Positions 34,392 through 42,278 of a stretch of 42,278 bases of DNA are shown one piece after another. The stretch spans positions 1 through 42,278 of the forward strand of contig JAUQZD010000008.1 in the NCBI GenBank assembly GCA_030587405.1, given 5' to 3'. Below the pieces are notes generated by a model. It ran no database searches, was not told the origin of the DNA, and saw nothing but the letters and a program-made list of their open reading frames with translations. The translations under genes and the position numbers were made by a program. Source of the DNA: Candidatus Freyrarchaeum guaymasense (lineage in GTDB: Archaea > Asgardarchaeota > Jordarchaeia > Jordarchaeales > Freyrarchaeaceae). Position 1 is the first letter of the stretch, and each line of letters begins with the position of its first letter.

Positions 34392-34690
34392 CCTTCCTTT
34401 CCTCCAATAATCCTTTCCTGCACTTTAACCGAGTACTCGATAAGCATCTCAGCTATCTTACCGCAGAACTCCGGGTCTAACCCCATCCTTTCAGCCTCCT
34501 CCCTAACCCTCAAAACAACAGTTTTCTCAACGTCTAAGTCTCTGAGCGGAACCCCCATCCTCCTCTTAACCTCACCCAGCCTTTCCACGAGCTCAACCCT
34601 CCTCCTAATAGCCTTCAAGACGTCTAAGGTCGCATCCATTATCTGCCTCCTTAACTCGTCAACCTCCCTATCTTCACTCAACCTTTTCAC
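34388..34690 (-). CDS. aroQ: chorismate mutase (AroQ type)
   Basis: A 100-residue all-helical AroQ-class mutase, converting chorismate to prephenate. The typical helix 1 with a conserved Arg is VDELRRQIMDATLDVLKAI followed by RRVELVERLGEVKRRMGVPLRD, and a C-terminal helix carries the third conserved segment. GTGA overlaps join it to both neighbours, aroC before and tyrA after, which supplies prephenate exactly where it is used. Confidence 0.9.
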   Translation of the reverse strand: MKRLSEDREVDELRRQIMDATLDVLKAIRRRVELVERLGEVKRRMGVPLRDLDVEKTVVLRVREEAERMGLDPEFCGKIAEMLIEYSVKVQERIIGGKEG

Positions 34691-35787
34691 CGCCTTAAGA
34701 CTGGAGGTATTAACCCCAATGTTATGGCGTGGTCCACCAGAACCATGGAGACAACAGCCTCAACAACAGGGACCGCCCTCGGAACGATGCACGGGTCATG
34801 TCTCCCCTTAACCCTTATGAACACCTCTTCCATCCGGGACAAATCTACGGTCTTCTGAGGCTTAGATATGGAAGGAGTCGGCTTAAAGGTGACCCTGCAC
34901 TTAATAGGCATACCGGTGCTTATCCCGCCGAGGATCCCTCCCGCATTGTTAGACTCGGTAACCACCTTACCGTCCTCAAGCCTGAAGGGGTCATTATGTG
35001 ACGAGCCCCACATGTCGGCGGCTTTAACCCCTGAGCCGAACTCGACTGCTTTAACGGCTGGAATAGAAAACAACGCCTTGCTGAGGTCTCCCTCAAGACT
35101 GTCGAATATCGGGTTCCCAACGCCCGGTGGAAGACCTGTTACCCTGCACTCCACCACCCCGCCCACACTATCCCCCTGCGACCTTGCCTTCTCGATCACC
35201 TTAACCATCCTGGCTGCTGCATCCGGGTCAGGGCACCTGACAGGGTTACCGTACCTCTCAGCTATCCCCTCATCGCTTACTTCCGGAGCACTCACCCCTC
35301 CAATTTTGATGGTGTACGCCTCCACCCTTACACCCAAAACCTCCTCTAAAACCTTCTTGGCAACGGCGCCACCCATGACAAGCGAAACGGTAACGCGGCC
35401 GGAAAACCTCCCTCCACCCCTAAAATCGTTAAACCCGCCATACCGCACCCTAGCGGTGTAGTCTGCATGTCCAGGACGGGGCTTATCCTTAATCTCATAG
35501 TACACGCTTGAATCAACGTCGGTGTTCCAGACGATCATGCATATAGGGGCACCGGTAGTGTACCCGTCAAAAACCCCTGACAGGATCTCCACCTTATCCA
35601 TTTCAACCCTACTGGTTGAAATCCCTCCTCCACCAGGCCTCCTCCTGTCGAGCTCTCTTTGAACGTCTTCCTCGGATAGCTCTAATCCGGCGGGGCACCC
35701 ATCCACCACGGCTCCAATACATTTACCGTGGCTCTCCCCGAAGGAAACCAAAACAAAGTTTTTCCCGAAAACGTTTCCTCCCAACAT
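34687..35787 (-). CDS. aroC: chorismate synthase
   Basis: About 366 residues. It removes phosphate from EPSP to give chorismate, using reduced flavin. SFGESHGKCIGAVVDGCPAG is signature 1, DRRRPGGGGISTSR holds the conserved Arg run, and RPGHADYTARVRYGGFNDFR is signature 2. GILGGISTGMPI and RHDPCIVPRAVPVVEA are signature 3. The start is an ATG at 35787 (AGGAGGG 4 bases before) or a TTG one codon earlier that overlaps the aroA stop as TTGA. Confidence 0.95.
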   Translation of the reverse strand: MLGGNVFGKNFVLVSFGESHGKCIGAVVDGCPAGLELSEEDVQRELDRRRPGGGGISTSRVEMDKVEILSGVFDGYTTGAPICMIVWNTDVDSSVYYEIKDKPRPGHADYTARVRYGGFNDFRGGGRFSGRVTVSLVMGGAVAKKVLEEVLGVRVEAYTIKIGGVSAPEVSDEGIAERYGNPVRCPDPDAAARMVKVIEKARSQGDSVGGVVECRVTGLPPGVGNPIFDSLEGDLSKALFSIPAVKAVEFGSGVKAADMWGSSHNDPFRLEDGKVVTESNNAGGILGGISTGMPIKCRVTFKPTPSISKPQKTVDLSRMEEVFIRVKGRHDPCIVPRAVPVVEAVVSMVLVDHAITLGLIPPVLRR

Positions 35788-37055
35788 CAAACCCTCCTGA
35801 AGTTGGCGCCAAGCTTAACCATATCCTCTATAAACTCCGGGTACGATACATCCACAGACTCCTCCCCTACGACAACCGTTTCGCCATCTGCTACCAGCCC
35901 CGCGACAGCGAGAGCCATGAAAACACGGTGGTCCCGGTGGGCGTCTACAATGCCCCCCTTCAACCTTCCCCCCTCCACAATCAGTCCATCCTTAGTCTCT
36001 TTCACCTTTACACCCATCTTTGAAAGCTCCCTTGACATGGCGTGAATCCTGTCACTCTCTTTAAACCTTGCGTGTTCCGCGTTAAATAGCACGGTTTCCC
36101 CTTCCGCTACTGCTCCAAGGACGGAAATAACCGGGAGAAGATCTGGCGTATCACCACAATCAACCTTAACCCCCCGAAGCATCCCTGACCCTTCAACTCT
36201 AACCCAGCCGTCCCCAACCTTAACTTGGCACCCCATTTCCCTTAAAACATCAATGATCTTCCTGTCTCCCTGCAAGGTATCCATGCTAAGGTTTGAAACA
36301 GTAACGTTAGACCCCGTCACCGCTGCGGCCGCCAGAATGAAGGCGGCCGATGAGAAGTCCCCTGGGACATTAAACCTCCTAGGCTGATACCTTTGCCCTG
36401 CCTCGATTAGGAAGCCATTCTTCAAGCACTCAACATTTACCCCGAAGTACTTCATTACTTCCCTTGTCATATCTACGTAGGGCTTAGACTTAAGCTCCGA
36501 GGTTAAAAGCACCACCGTATCCTCCTTTGCCATGGGTGAAACTATGAGGATGGCTGAGATGAACTGTGAGCTCACGTCCCCCCTCATCGTAGCTCTCCCT
36601 CCCCTCACCCCTCCTCCCTTAACCACGATCGGCGGTGTTCCATCCCCCTTAGTTGACCAGCATTCAACCCCAATCTGGCGAAGTGCGTCAAGAAGTGGCA
36701 TCATAGGCCTCCTCCTCACCGAGGCGTCACCCGTTAACACGGTGAAACCGGGTGCAAGAGCTGAAACAGCCGTCATTATCCTGATAGTTGTACCCGAATT
36801 CTCCACGTTTATAACATCATCAGGAGTTGTAAGGGTGCTACTCCCCTTAACGACCCATTTCCTCTCCTCCTTCCTCACTTCAGCGCCTAGGGCCTCACAT
36901 GCTCTAACAGTCGCCACCGTGTCCCTACTAGTTAATGGGTTCAAGATTTCAGACGTTCCATCGGCTAGGGATGCCAAAATTACCCCTCTATGGGTGTAGC
37001 TTTTAGATGGAGGAGCGTCGATTTTTCCCTTAAGGAGACTTCTCCTAACCTTCAG
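35787..37055 (-). CDS. aroA: EPSP synthase without a canonical start codon
   Basis: The enzyme adds enolpyruvate to shikimate 3-phosphate. The first ordinary start in frame is TTG at 36977, but the essential N-terminal substrate-binding sequence, APPSKSYTHRG, is coded just upstream of it, so the gene must start earlier. Back to the in-frame TAG there is no ATG, GTG or TTG. Candidates are CTG at 37055, which overlaps the stop of the previous gene as CTGA, ATT at 37058 and ATC at 37061. GGAGG stands 5-11 bases before them. The protein would be about 422-424 residues, the normal length. NSGTTIRIM and GDASVRRRPM are later landmarks. Confidence 0.92.
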   Translation of the reverse strand: MKVRRSLLKGKIDAPPSKSYTHRGVILASLADGTSEILNPLTSRDTVATVRACEALGAEVRKEERKWVVKGSSTLTTPDDVINVENSGTTIRIMTAVSALAPGFTVLTGDASVRRRPMMPLLDALRQIGVECWSTKGDGTPPIVVKGGGVRGGRATMRGDVSSQFISAILIVSPMAKEDTVVLLTSELKSKPYVDMTREVMKYFGVNVECLKNGFLIEAGQRYQPRRFNVPGDFSSAAFILAAAAVTGSNVTVSNLSMDTLQGDRKIIDVLREMGCQVKVGDGWVRVEGSGMLRGVKVDCGDTPDLLPVISVLGAVAEGETVLFNAEHARFKESDRIHAMSRELSKMGVKVKETKDGLIVEGGRLKGGIVDAHRDHRVFMALAVAGLVADGETVVVGEESVDVSYPEFIEDMVKLGANFRRV

Positions 37056-37930
37056 AATGATATTCGCCTCCTAACCACCTTAGCCTTCTCATTGTTCACG
37101 TTGGCTAAAATTATATCTCCCTCAAACTCCCTCCACACGTCTACTACGTCGTCCACCCTCTCAGGGGGGGCTAAGGCTATGGTTGCCGGCCCGGTTCCTG
37201 AAAGCCCCGCAGCTACCGCCCCGGACTCGAGGGCTTTTACCGCTGGCTCTGGACTAAGCTTCAATGATGCAGAGTAAATTATCCCGTTAAGGGTTAACGC
37301 CTCCAAGTATCTCCCCTCCAAAGCAAGGTCTAAAGCTACTTCCACTAGTGGCGCCATGACTCTCATGCGTCCAACGTTAAGTCCTCTCTTCGTTATTTTC
37401 CCGGGAGGAACCAATATTAAAACTTTGAAGTCGGTGGTGAATTTTTCTTTACGGATTATGCGTCGCTGATGGTTGTCCGTGATAACCACCCCTCCAAAGT
37501 ATGATGCACATGCATCGTCGAAAGCCCCGGTAACCGTCACACCAGCTTCTATAGCTGCCTCAACGCCAAGTTTTACCGCTTCAATATCGCTTATTCTTCG
37601 CCCTAAAGCTGCAAGTGTTGCAAGAACGGTAGCGTTAGCCGCGGCACTACTGCTTTTAAGCCCTTTCGAGATCGGTATGTTCGAGTTAGTGGTCACCTTA
37701 GCCCCATAACATAGCCCGTTAAACTTTTTCAGAACCTTTCTGACAGCCGCCTTCACCAGCCTGTCGTCTTCACCGGGCTCGTTCAGGATCCTCACTTCTA
37801 TAACTCCCTTCTCGTCGGTGAGCTTAACCTGAACTTTGGTCCAGCGGTCTACGCCGAAAGCAGCCCCTTTACCGCAAGCTATGGCGTTAATTATTGTTCC
37901 CGCCCCGTGAGCTACTGCTTCACCGATCAC
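37052..37930 (-). CDS. aroK: archaeal shikimate kinase (GHMP family)
   Basis: A 292-residue GHMP-superfamily kinase, the archaeal replacement for P-loop shikimate kinases. [23 protein letters not shown] is the N-terminal motif, [19 protein letters not shown] is the Gly/Ser-rich ATP loop, and [12 protein letters not shown] near residue 240 is GHMP motif 3. It overlaps aroE (GTGA) and is followed by aroA, its next pathway step. This context makes shikimate kinase far more likely than homoserine or mevalonate kinase. Confidence 0.93.
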   Translation of the reverse strand: MIGEAVAHGAGTIINAIACGKGAAFGVDRWTKVQVKLTDEKGVIEVRILNEPGEDDRLVKAAVRKVLKKFNGLCYGAKVTTNSNIPISKGLKSSSAAANATVLATLAALGRRISDIEAVKLGVEAAIEAGVTVTGAFDDACASYFGGVVITDNHQRRIIRKEKFTTDFKVLILVPPGKITKRGLNVGRMRVMAPLVEVALDLALEGRYLEALTLNGIIYSASLKLSPEPAVKALESGAVAAGLSGTGPATIALAPPERVDDVVDVWREFEGDIILANVNNEKAKVVRRRISF

Positions 37931-38787
37931 TTACTTCTGCCCCCATGCAACGCCTTAACCACGGCTTCCCTCATAACATCTCTTGGGGGTTCCACCCCTG
38001 TCCACAGCTTAAATGCTATGGCCCCCTGGTTAACCAGCATTCCAACCCCGTCGACGGTTTTAGCCCCCACCCTTCTTGCATCTCTAAGCAGCCTCGTCTC
38101 GACCGGATTATAGACTATGTCGAAAACCGCCATATCACTCCTCAAGAGGTTAGAGGGGACGGGGCTCTCCTCGACGTTAGGGTGCATACCGACCGATGTA
38201 GCGTTTACTAGTAAGTCGGCATCCCTTAACTCCCTTCCAAGAACGCTTTCGCTCAGCCCTCCACCCCTCGCGTTCCACCCCTCCCTCTCCAGCTCCGAGG
38301 CCAACGATAAGGCCTTACGTACTGTTCTATTAAGTATCACAATCTCGGAGGCTAGAGGGGCGAAAGTGTAGGCAAGCGCCCTAGCGGCTCCGCCAGCACC
38401 TAAAAGGACAACTTTCATTCCCTCCACGTTAACGCCCTCCTCCACTAACGCTTTCAGCCCCCCAACCCCATCCGTGTTATATCCCCTAAGTACGCCTTCA
38501 TCTACGACTATGGTGTTAACGGCACCTATCTTCTCTGCGTTTTCATCCAGCCAATCTAGGAATGAGAGGACTGAAATCTTATGGGGGATTGTGACATTAA
38601 CCCCTCTCATGTCCAGCGCCCTCACCCCCTCAATGGCTTCCCTGAGCGCCTCTTTTCTAACCTTGAAGGCGACGTACACGTAGTTCATGTTTAAATGCCT
38701 AAAAGCTGAATTATGCATGATCGGGGACAAGCTATGTTCCACAGGGTCGCCTATTATCCCTACAACCCTAGTATCCCCTTTTATCAA
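37927..38787 (-). CDS. aroE: shikimate dehydrogenase
   Basis: About 286 residues; reduces 3-dehydroshikimate with [22 protein letters not shown] is the shikimate-binding start, GVNVTIPHK contains the catalytic Lys, GYNTDGVGG the paired Asp, and [12 protein letters not shown] the nucleotide loop; [13 protein letters not shown] closes the domain. The frame stays open to 38877, overlapping spt5, but the TTG at 38787, after GGGGGTAGAAGA, places the family's first residues correctly. First gene of the six-gene aromatic operon. Confidence 0.92.
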   Translation of the reverse strand: MIKGDTRVVGIIGDPVEHSLSPIMHNSAFRHLNMNYVYVAFKVRKEALREAIEGVRALDMRGVNVTIPHKISVLSFLDWLDENAEKIGAVNTIVVDEGVLRGYNTDGVGGLKALVEEGVNVEGMKVVLLGAGGAARALAYTFAPLASEIVILNRTVRKALSLASELEREGWNARGGGLSESVLGRELRDADLLVNATSVGMHPNVEESPVPSNLLRSDMAVFDIVYNPVETRLLRDARRVGAKTVDGVGMLVNQGAIAFKLWTGVEPPRDVMREAVVKALHGGRSK

Positions 38788-38833
38788 TCTTCTACCCCCA
38801 CAAGGAGAAGAATGAAGAGCGGAGGGAGTTTCC

Positions 38834-39307
38834 TTAAAACTCCTCTTTTTCCTCTCTCCTCTCGACAAGTTTAACATAGTCGGCGTGAACCTTTATTGGG
38901 ATGGGATTCGGGGACTCGATAAGTTCTAAAACAACCTCCTCTCTGCTAGAATCAACCCTTACAATCTTAGCTCTTTCCCCCTTAAATGGGCCCCTAACAA
39001 TCTCTACTAGGTCGCCTGCACCGATCATGTCGATACGTGTCTTGGGGGTTATAAACTGTTCTATATCCTCTATTTTGACCTTTCCACTTACCTGTCCTCG
39101 CACGTGTGGGATGCCTGAAATGGCTGAAACTACGTCCTTAAGGCTTGCCGCCTCTATGAAGACGTACCCACTCAGTGTCTCCGGAACTAGAATCGCCTTT
39201 ACATCCATGTCCTTCGATCCCTTAACTCTCCTCTCTATTATTTCAGCTACGATTCTTTCCTGCCCAACAGTGGTTCTTATGGCGAATATGCTAGTATTAC
39301 CAGGCAT
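38834..39307 (-). CDS. spt5: transcription elongation factor Spt5 (NusG)
   Basis: A 157-residue archaeal Spt5. It binds the RNA polymerase clamp and promotes processive transcription. The NGN domain runs from about residue 6 (FAIRTTVGQERIVAEII) to 85 (VPETLSGYVFIEA), and the KOW domain from about 100 (GDLVEIVRGPFKGERAKIVRV) to the end. It directly follows secE, as in most archaea. The usual next genes, ribosomal proteins L11, L1, L10 and L12, are absent; the aromatic operon follows instead. Confidence 0.94.
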   Translation of the reverse strand: MPGNTSIFAIRTTVGQERIVAEIIERRVKGSKDMDVKAILVPETLSGYVFIEAASLKDVVSAISGIPHVRGQVSGKVKIEDIEQFITPKTRIDMIGAGDLVEIVRGPFKGERAKIVRVDSSREEVVLELIESPNPIPIKVHADYVKLVERREEKEEF

Positions 39308-39319
39308 TAAGCTTCCTCC

Positions 39320-39610
39320 TCAGGTGGGGGATAAACCGATCATGGGTAAAAACCCGTTTGCAAAAACGAACTTTACGAGGAATGCCACCCCGCCAACTAT
39401 GAGTATCCCGATAAGGCATATCCTGATGATCATCCAGAGCTCATCCCTGGAAGGATACCTTGCAGCCCTGAAAACCCTAGCGGTCTTCCGGACAACACTT
39501 GACTGTGCTATCCTTTTAACAGTGTTGGAATCGGCTATCCTCTTCAGTAGGTGGTTTTGCTTCACCTTTTCAGAGATCGCCGTTAGCTTAGCTAAACGTC
39601 TACCCGCCAT
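39320..39610 (-). CDS. secE: protein translocase subunit SecE (Sec61 gamma)
   Basis: A 96-residue protein with one membrane segment near residues 67-92 (IIRICLIGILIVGGVAFLV). The preceding amphipathic helix (ARVFRAARYPSRDELWM) is the Sec61-gamma signature; it clamps SecY at the membrane. The first 45 residues are an extra basic, helical extension compared with the usual archaeal length of about 60. It is 12 bases before spt5. The ATG has AAGAAGGGAT upstream. Confidence 0.85.
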   Translation of the reverse strand: MAGRRLAKLTAISEKVKQNHLLKRIADSNTVKRIAQSSVVRKTARVFRAARYPSRDELWMIIRICLIGILIVGGVAFLVKFVFANGFLPMIGLSPT

Positions 39611-39643
39611 TAAAGCATCCCTTCTTTCAAGCAGCCTACTCCC

Positions 39644-39811
39644 TCAGGAAACCATCAGTTTGCATATTGAAATATTTTTCCCAAATGTTAAATTTTCCTT
39701 TTCGGTGGAATTTGCCTGATCATCCAGAAGGTTTTTCAGCGTTTCCACCTGTGGATTAGCCTTAGCTGAGAAACCACGTCGTTCGTGCTTCCTCTCACCC
39801 CGATTTAGCAT
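39644..39811 (-). CDS. possible small protein between ftsZ and secE
   Basis: A 55-codon frame opens with ATG 12 bases after the ftsZ stop and ends 33 bases before secE. It is hydrophilic (RGERKHERRGFSAKANP, then ETLKNLLDDQ) with no recognisable domain. A GGGGTGAG occurs inside it rather than before it. It may be real or only untranslated spacer; homologues in related genomes would decide. Confidence 0.25.
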   Translation of the reverse strand: MLNRGERKHERRGFSAKANPQVETLKNLLDDQANSTEKENLTFGKNISICKLMVS

Positions 39812-39823
39812 TGCTGCGCGTGG

Positions 39824-40894
39824 CTACAGTCTGCTTAACTGTAACTCCGGCGGAAAAATGTAGTCTCCTGACAGGATCTGTTCCACGTAACGGTACGCCA
39901 CACCGCTAACCACCAGTGACACTCTTAGTTTGTCCTTCAACGTTGGATCTATCAGCGCCCCCCAAATGATCTCCGCGTCCGAGCCGATCCTGTCTGATAT
40001 AACCCTTACAACAGACTCCGCCTCGTGAAGCTTAAGGTTCTGGTCTCCGCTAACGTTTACAAGTGCCCCGTTAGCACTCTTCAAGTCCACGTCGAGGAGG
40101 GGGCTGTTTAACGCGTCCTCCACGGCTTCAATCTCCTTTCTTTCACCGCTAGCTTCACCGAGCGATATGAGTGCGGTACCTCCCTTCTTCACTATTGTTC
40201 TAATATCCGCTAAATCCACGTTGACTAGTCCAGGCTTGGTCACCAGCTCAGCCACCGCTTTGACCCCTCTGATCAATATCTCATCTGCCAGCCTGAACGC
40301 CTGTATGAGAGACAGGTTCGGGGCAACCTCGAGTAGCTTATCGTTGGGTATAACTATGAGCGTGTCCGAATTTCTAGAAAGCTTTTTAAGCCCGGAGGAT
40401 GCGCTCCTCCACCTTTTCACTCCTTCAGCTATAAACGGTAAGGTGCAAACTGAAACTGTTAGAATGCCCATTTTACGCGCTGCCTCCGCTATTATTGGAG
40501 CGGCGCCGGTGCCGGTTCCTCCCCCTAAGCCGCAGGTGACGAAGACCATGTCCGCCGAGATAGCCTCCTTTAACTCTTCAATGCTCTCCTTAGCCGCCGC
40601 CTCACCTACCTCAGGGTCGTTCCCAGCCCCTAAACCCTTAGTCGTCTCTCTCCCTATCAGTATTTTCCTGTCAGCCCTTACACTTGCGAGGTCTTGAGCG
40701 TCCGTGTTGACTGCGATAAGTTCTGCTCCCTCTATCCCCGCCTCCAAAAGTCTACTTACAGCGTTATTCCCCGCTCCGCCGACTCCAAACACTTGGATCT
40801 TAGGCGTATGCTCGAAGAGCTCGTCTAAGAGTTGTCTGTCTTCTTCCTGAACCCCACTTACCACTTTCTCGATTAACGCCTCCAAGGAAACCAC
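39824..40894 (-). CDS. ftsZ: cell division protein FtsZ
   Basis: A 356-residue tubulin-like GTPase. VFGVGGAGNNAVSRL near residue 35 is the first nucleotide loop, GLGGGTGTGAAPIIAE near residue 123 the tubulin signature, and NVDLADIRTIVKKGG the T7 synergy loop that completes the active site of the next subunit. The C-terminal peptide is short. Archaeal FtsZ is often followed by secE and spt5, as here. It diverges from dtdA with 89 bases between, enough for two promoters. Confidence 0.95.
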   Translation of the reverse strand: MVSLEALIEKVVSGVQEEDRQLLDELFEHTPKIQVFGVGGAGNNAVSRLLEAGIEGAELIAVNTDAQDLASVRADRKILIGRETTKGLGAGNDPEVGEAAAKESIEELKEAISADMVFVTCGLGGGTGTGAAPIIAEAARKMGILTVSVCTLPFIAEGVKRWRSASSGLKKLSRNSDTLIVIPNDKLLEVAPNLSLIQAFRLADEILIRGVKAVAELVTKPGLVNVDLADIRTIVKKGGTALISLGEASGERKEIEAVEDALNSPLLDVDLKSANGALVNVSGDQNLKLHEAESVVRVISDRIGSDAEIIWGALIDPTLKDKLRVSLVVSGVAYRYVEQILSGDYIFPPELQLSRL

Positions 40895-40983
40895 CTCAAA
40901 TCAACCATACAGGTTGAACGTAAAACTTTTGATGTTACACCTGTAATATTCGAGTAACCACCCAAGTTCTCGGCGGTGAGTTA

Positions 40984-41826
40984 ATGCGTAGAATGCTAAT
41001 AGTAGCTTCAGTGGTCGACCCTGCTGGAATGAACATTTCACAGCACCTCCGACGCCTCGCCTCATTTAAGGAGCGTGACTTCCCTGGGTGCGTTGCATGC
41101 TGGATGGCTAACATAAGCGACGTGAAGGTCTACTTAGTCCACGTGGAATCCGACATAATATACTGTGAAGGCGTTGAAAAGCCATTCAACCCTGAACTGG
41201 TTGTTTATGCAAGCAGGCATAGTAGTTCCGTGAACATACCCGCCTTAACTGTTCACGTGTCGGGAAACTGGGGAAACGCTGATTACGGCGGCTCTCCTAG
41301 AACCATCAGCGTAGCATACCCTAAATACGTAAAGGCTGCATTAAGGCTTCTCCACGTATTAAGGGAGGAACGTTCCCTTGATGGGTTCACCGTCTCTCAG
41401 GAACAAACCCACCATGGCCCAACAGTTAACATTCCATCGATGTTCATTGAAATTGGCAGTAGTAGGAGAGAATGGGTGAACCAGCTGGCAGGCGAAATAA
41501 TTGCGGATACGATCCTCCAGTTAGTGGAGAACCCGCCGGAGAACTGCGTCAACGCGGTCGGGTTTGGCGGTGGACACTACGCCCCAAAGTTCACCCACAT
41601 AAACATTAATTCGTCTGTCGGAGTAGGGCATATAGCCTCAAAATACCATGTTCCATTCCTAGATCGCTTCCTTCTATCTCAAGCTATCGAGAAAACCGTT
41701 GGCGGAGTGGAGATGTTCATACTTGACTGGAAGGGGTTAAAGTCTGAGGATCGCGTAAAATTAATCAATTTTGCACGGGAGAGAGGTATAAAGGTTGTTA
41801 AAGCCAAGGACGTGAAGTGCTCCTAA
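40984..41826 (+). CDS. dtdA: D-aminoacyl-tRNA deacylase (DtdA/GEK1 family)
   Basis: A 280-residue enzyme of the archaeal and plant GEK1-type family, which removes D-amino acids wrongly attached to tRNA. Conserved stretches are ASRHSS, HVSGNWGNADYGG, EQTHHGPTVNIPSMFIEIG and GFGGGHYAPKFT; the His residues bind zinc. GGTGA lies 5 bases before the ATG. Its last 4 bases overlap the convergent EamA gene. Confidence 0.93.
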   Translation: MRRMLIVASVVDPAGMNISQHLRRLASFKERDFPGCVACWMANISDVKVYLVHVESDIIYCEGVEKPFNPELVVYASRHSSSVNIPALTVHVSGNWGNADYGGSPRTISVAYPKYVKAALRLLHVLREERSLDGFTVSQEQTHHGPTVNIPSMFIEIGSSRREWVNQLAGEIIADTILQLVENPPENCVNAVGFGGGHYAPKFTHININSSVGVGHIASKYHVPFLDRFLLSQAIEKTVGGVEMFILDWKGLKSEDRVKLINFARERGIKVVKAKDVKCS

Positions 41827-42278
41827 CCGAAGAGGACGAGTATGACCGTTCCCGAGGTGGCTAGGATGACGCCTGCCGTAACCCTCCACGAGAAGGCCTC
41901 CTTACCTGAGGACACGCTTATCACCGCCGAGAAGATCGGGCTTAGAGAGGATAGGGCCGTCGCCTCGGCGGCGCCCACAAAGGTTATGCTGGCAAAGAAG
42001 GTTAAGCCTCCTATTGCGAGAGCCAAGATACCTGCTAGAACCAGCATAACCGCCTGTCTACGTGTCATTTCAAGCATGTTTCTGTGGTTTCCGGTTGCTA
42101 GCAATACCCCACCAACCACCACGGCTAGAACCGGGAAGCGTATCATGTTTGCAATGTAAAAATCTATTCCCTCCAAAGCATAATCTATTAGGACTATCCC
42201 GATCGCCCATATAATCGCTGTTAAAACAGAGAACGTCACCCCCCTCACCACGTCACCTCCTTCCCCCTCTTCCCCCTC
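41823..42278 (-). CDS. EamA-family transporter, C-terminal repeat (runs off the window)
   Basis: The frame continues past the window end: residues coded at 42252-42278 (EGEEGEGGD) form an acidic linker before GVTFSVLTAIIWAIG. The 142 following residues contain five hydrophobic helices and the EamA text FVGAAEATALSSLSPIFSAVIS, matching the second repeat of a drug/metabolite transporter. A full protein would have another repeat upstream. A GTG at 42251 could start a single-repeat protein, but the open linker argues against it. Substrate unknown. Confidence 0.82.
   Translation of the reverse strand, partial: EGEEGEGGDVVRGVTFSVLTAIIWAIGIVLIDYALEGIDFYIANMIRFPVLAVVVGGVLLATGNHRNMLEMTRRQAVMLVLAGILALAIGGLTFFASITFVGAAEATALSSLSPIFSAVISVSSGKEAFSWRVTAGVILATSGTVILVLFG

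Noticed and set aside
1..42278. CRISPR array, rRNA operon or prophage
   Set aside because: No regularly spaced repeats, no rRNA-like stretches and no phage structural genes were seen anywhere in the window.

Overview
The window comes from an archaeon, most likely a thermophilic relative of Candidatus Caldiarchaeum (Aigarchaeota). The evidence is archaeal-only gene types (type II 3-dehydroquinate synthase with ADH synthase, GHMP-type shikimate kinase, DtdA, Spt5 next to SecE, short PurA), TATA boxes about 25 bases before starts, many GTG and TTG starts, tightly overlapping operons, and above all a complete ubiquitin-like cluster: RING protein, ubiquitin, E2, E1. No 16S gene is present, so the assignment rests on gene content alone.

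Layout. 1-7.1 kb: scattered single genes (AAA ATPase fragment, epoxide-hydrolase-like enzyme, class V aminotransferase, DUF72 protein, MFS exporter, V4R-like protein) and a candidate C/D box guide RNA. 7.3-11.9 kb: decayed MFS transporter remnants separated by about 3.4 kb of minus-strand genes that I do not recognise, one of them a frameshifted LAGLIDADG-like endonuclease gene. 12.1-16.7 kb: a GIY-YIG protein, then the operon aspartokinase, aspartate-semialdehyde dehydrogenase, ADH synthase, DHQ synthase II, which converts aspartate to the semialdehyde and feeds it into the alternative archaeal entry to the shikimate pathway. 16.9-23.8 kb: a structured RNA candidate, an HTH regulator, purA, pyrG, glyA and a membrane protein. 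23.8-26 kb: the ubiquitin-like cluster and a facing zinc-ribbon protein. 26.1-30 kb: nadA, then a sugar-nucleotide epimerase gene broken by an IS607-type element whose tnpA and tnpB are both frameshifted. 30-33.4 kb: a PfkB kinase, a long coiled-coil/winged-helix protein and a small zinc-finger protein. 33.5-38.8 kb: the second half of aromatic biosynthesis in one overlapping operon (aroE, shikimate kinase, aroA, aroC, aroQ, tyrA). 38.8-42.3 kb: ftsZ, secE, spt5, dtdA and half of an EamA transporter.

How it fits together. The two aromatic operons cover nearly every step from aspartate to chorismate and on towards tyrosine; only 3-dehydroquinate dehydratase is missing. The ubiquitin cluster has the parts of a eukaryote-like conjugation cascade. 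Three features of it deserve attention: the ubiquitin already ends in Gly-Gly, E1 carries a ubiquitin-like tail, and E2 has no ordinary start codon in its frame. EPSP synthase also lacks a canonical start, and the unknown 7.75-8.6 kb gene may as well. Single-base frameshifts cluster in the inserted and mobile regions, while long housekeeping genes are clean, which favours real decay over poor sequence quality.
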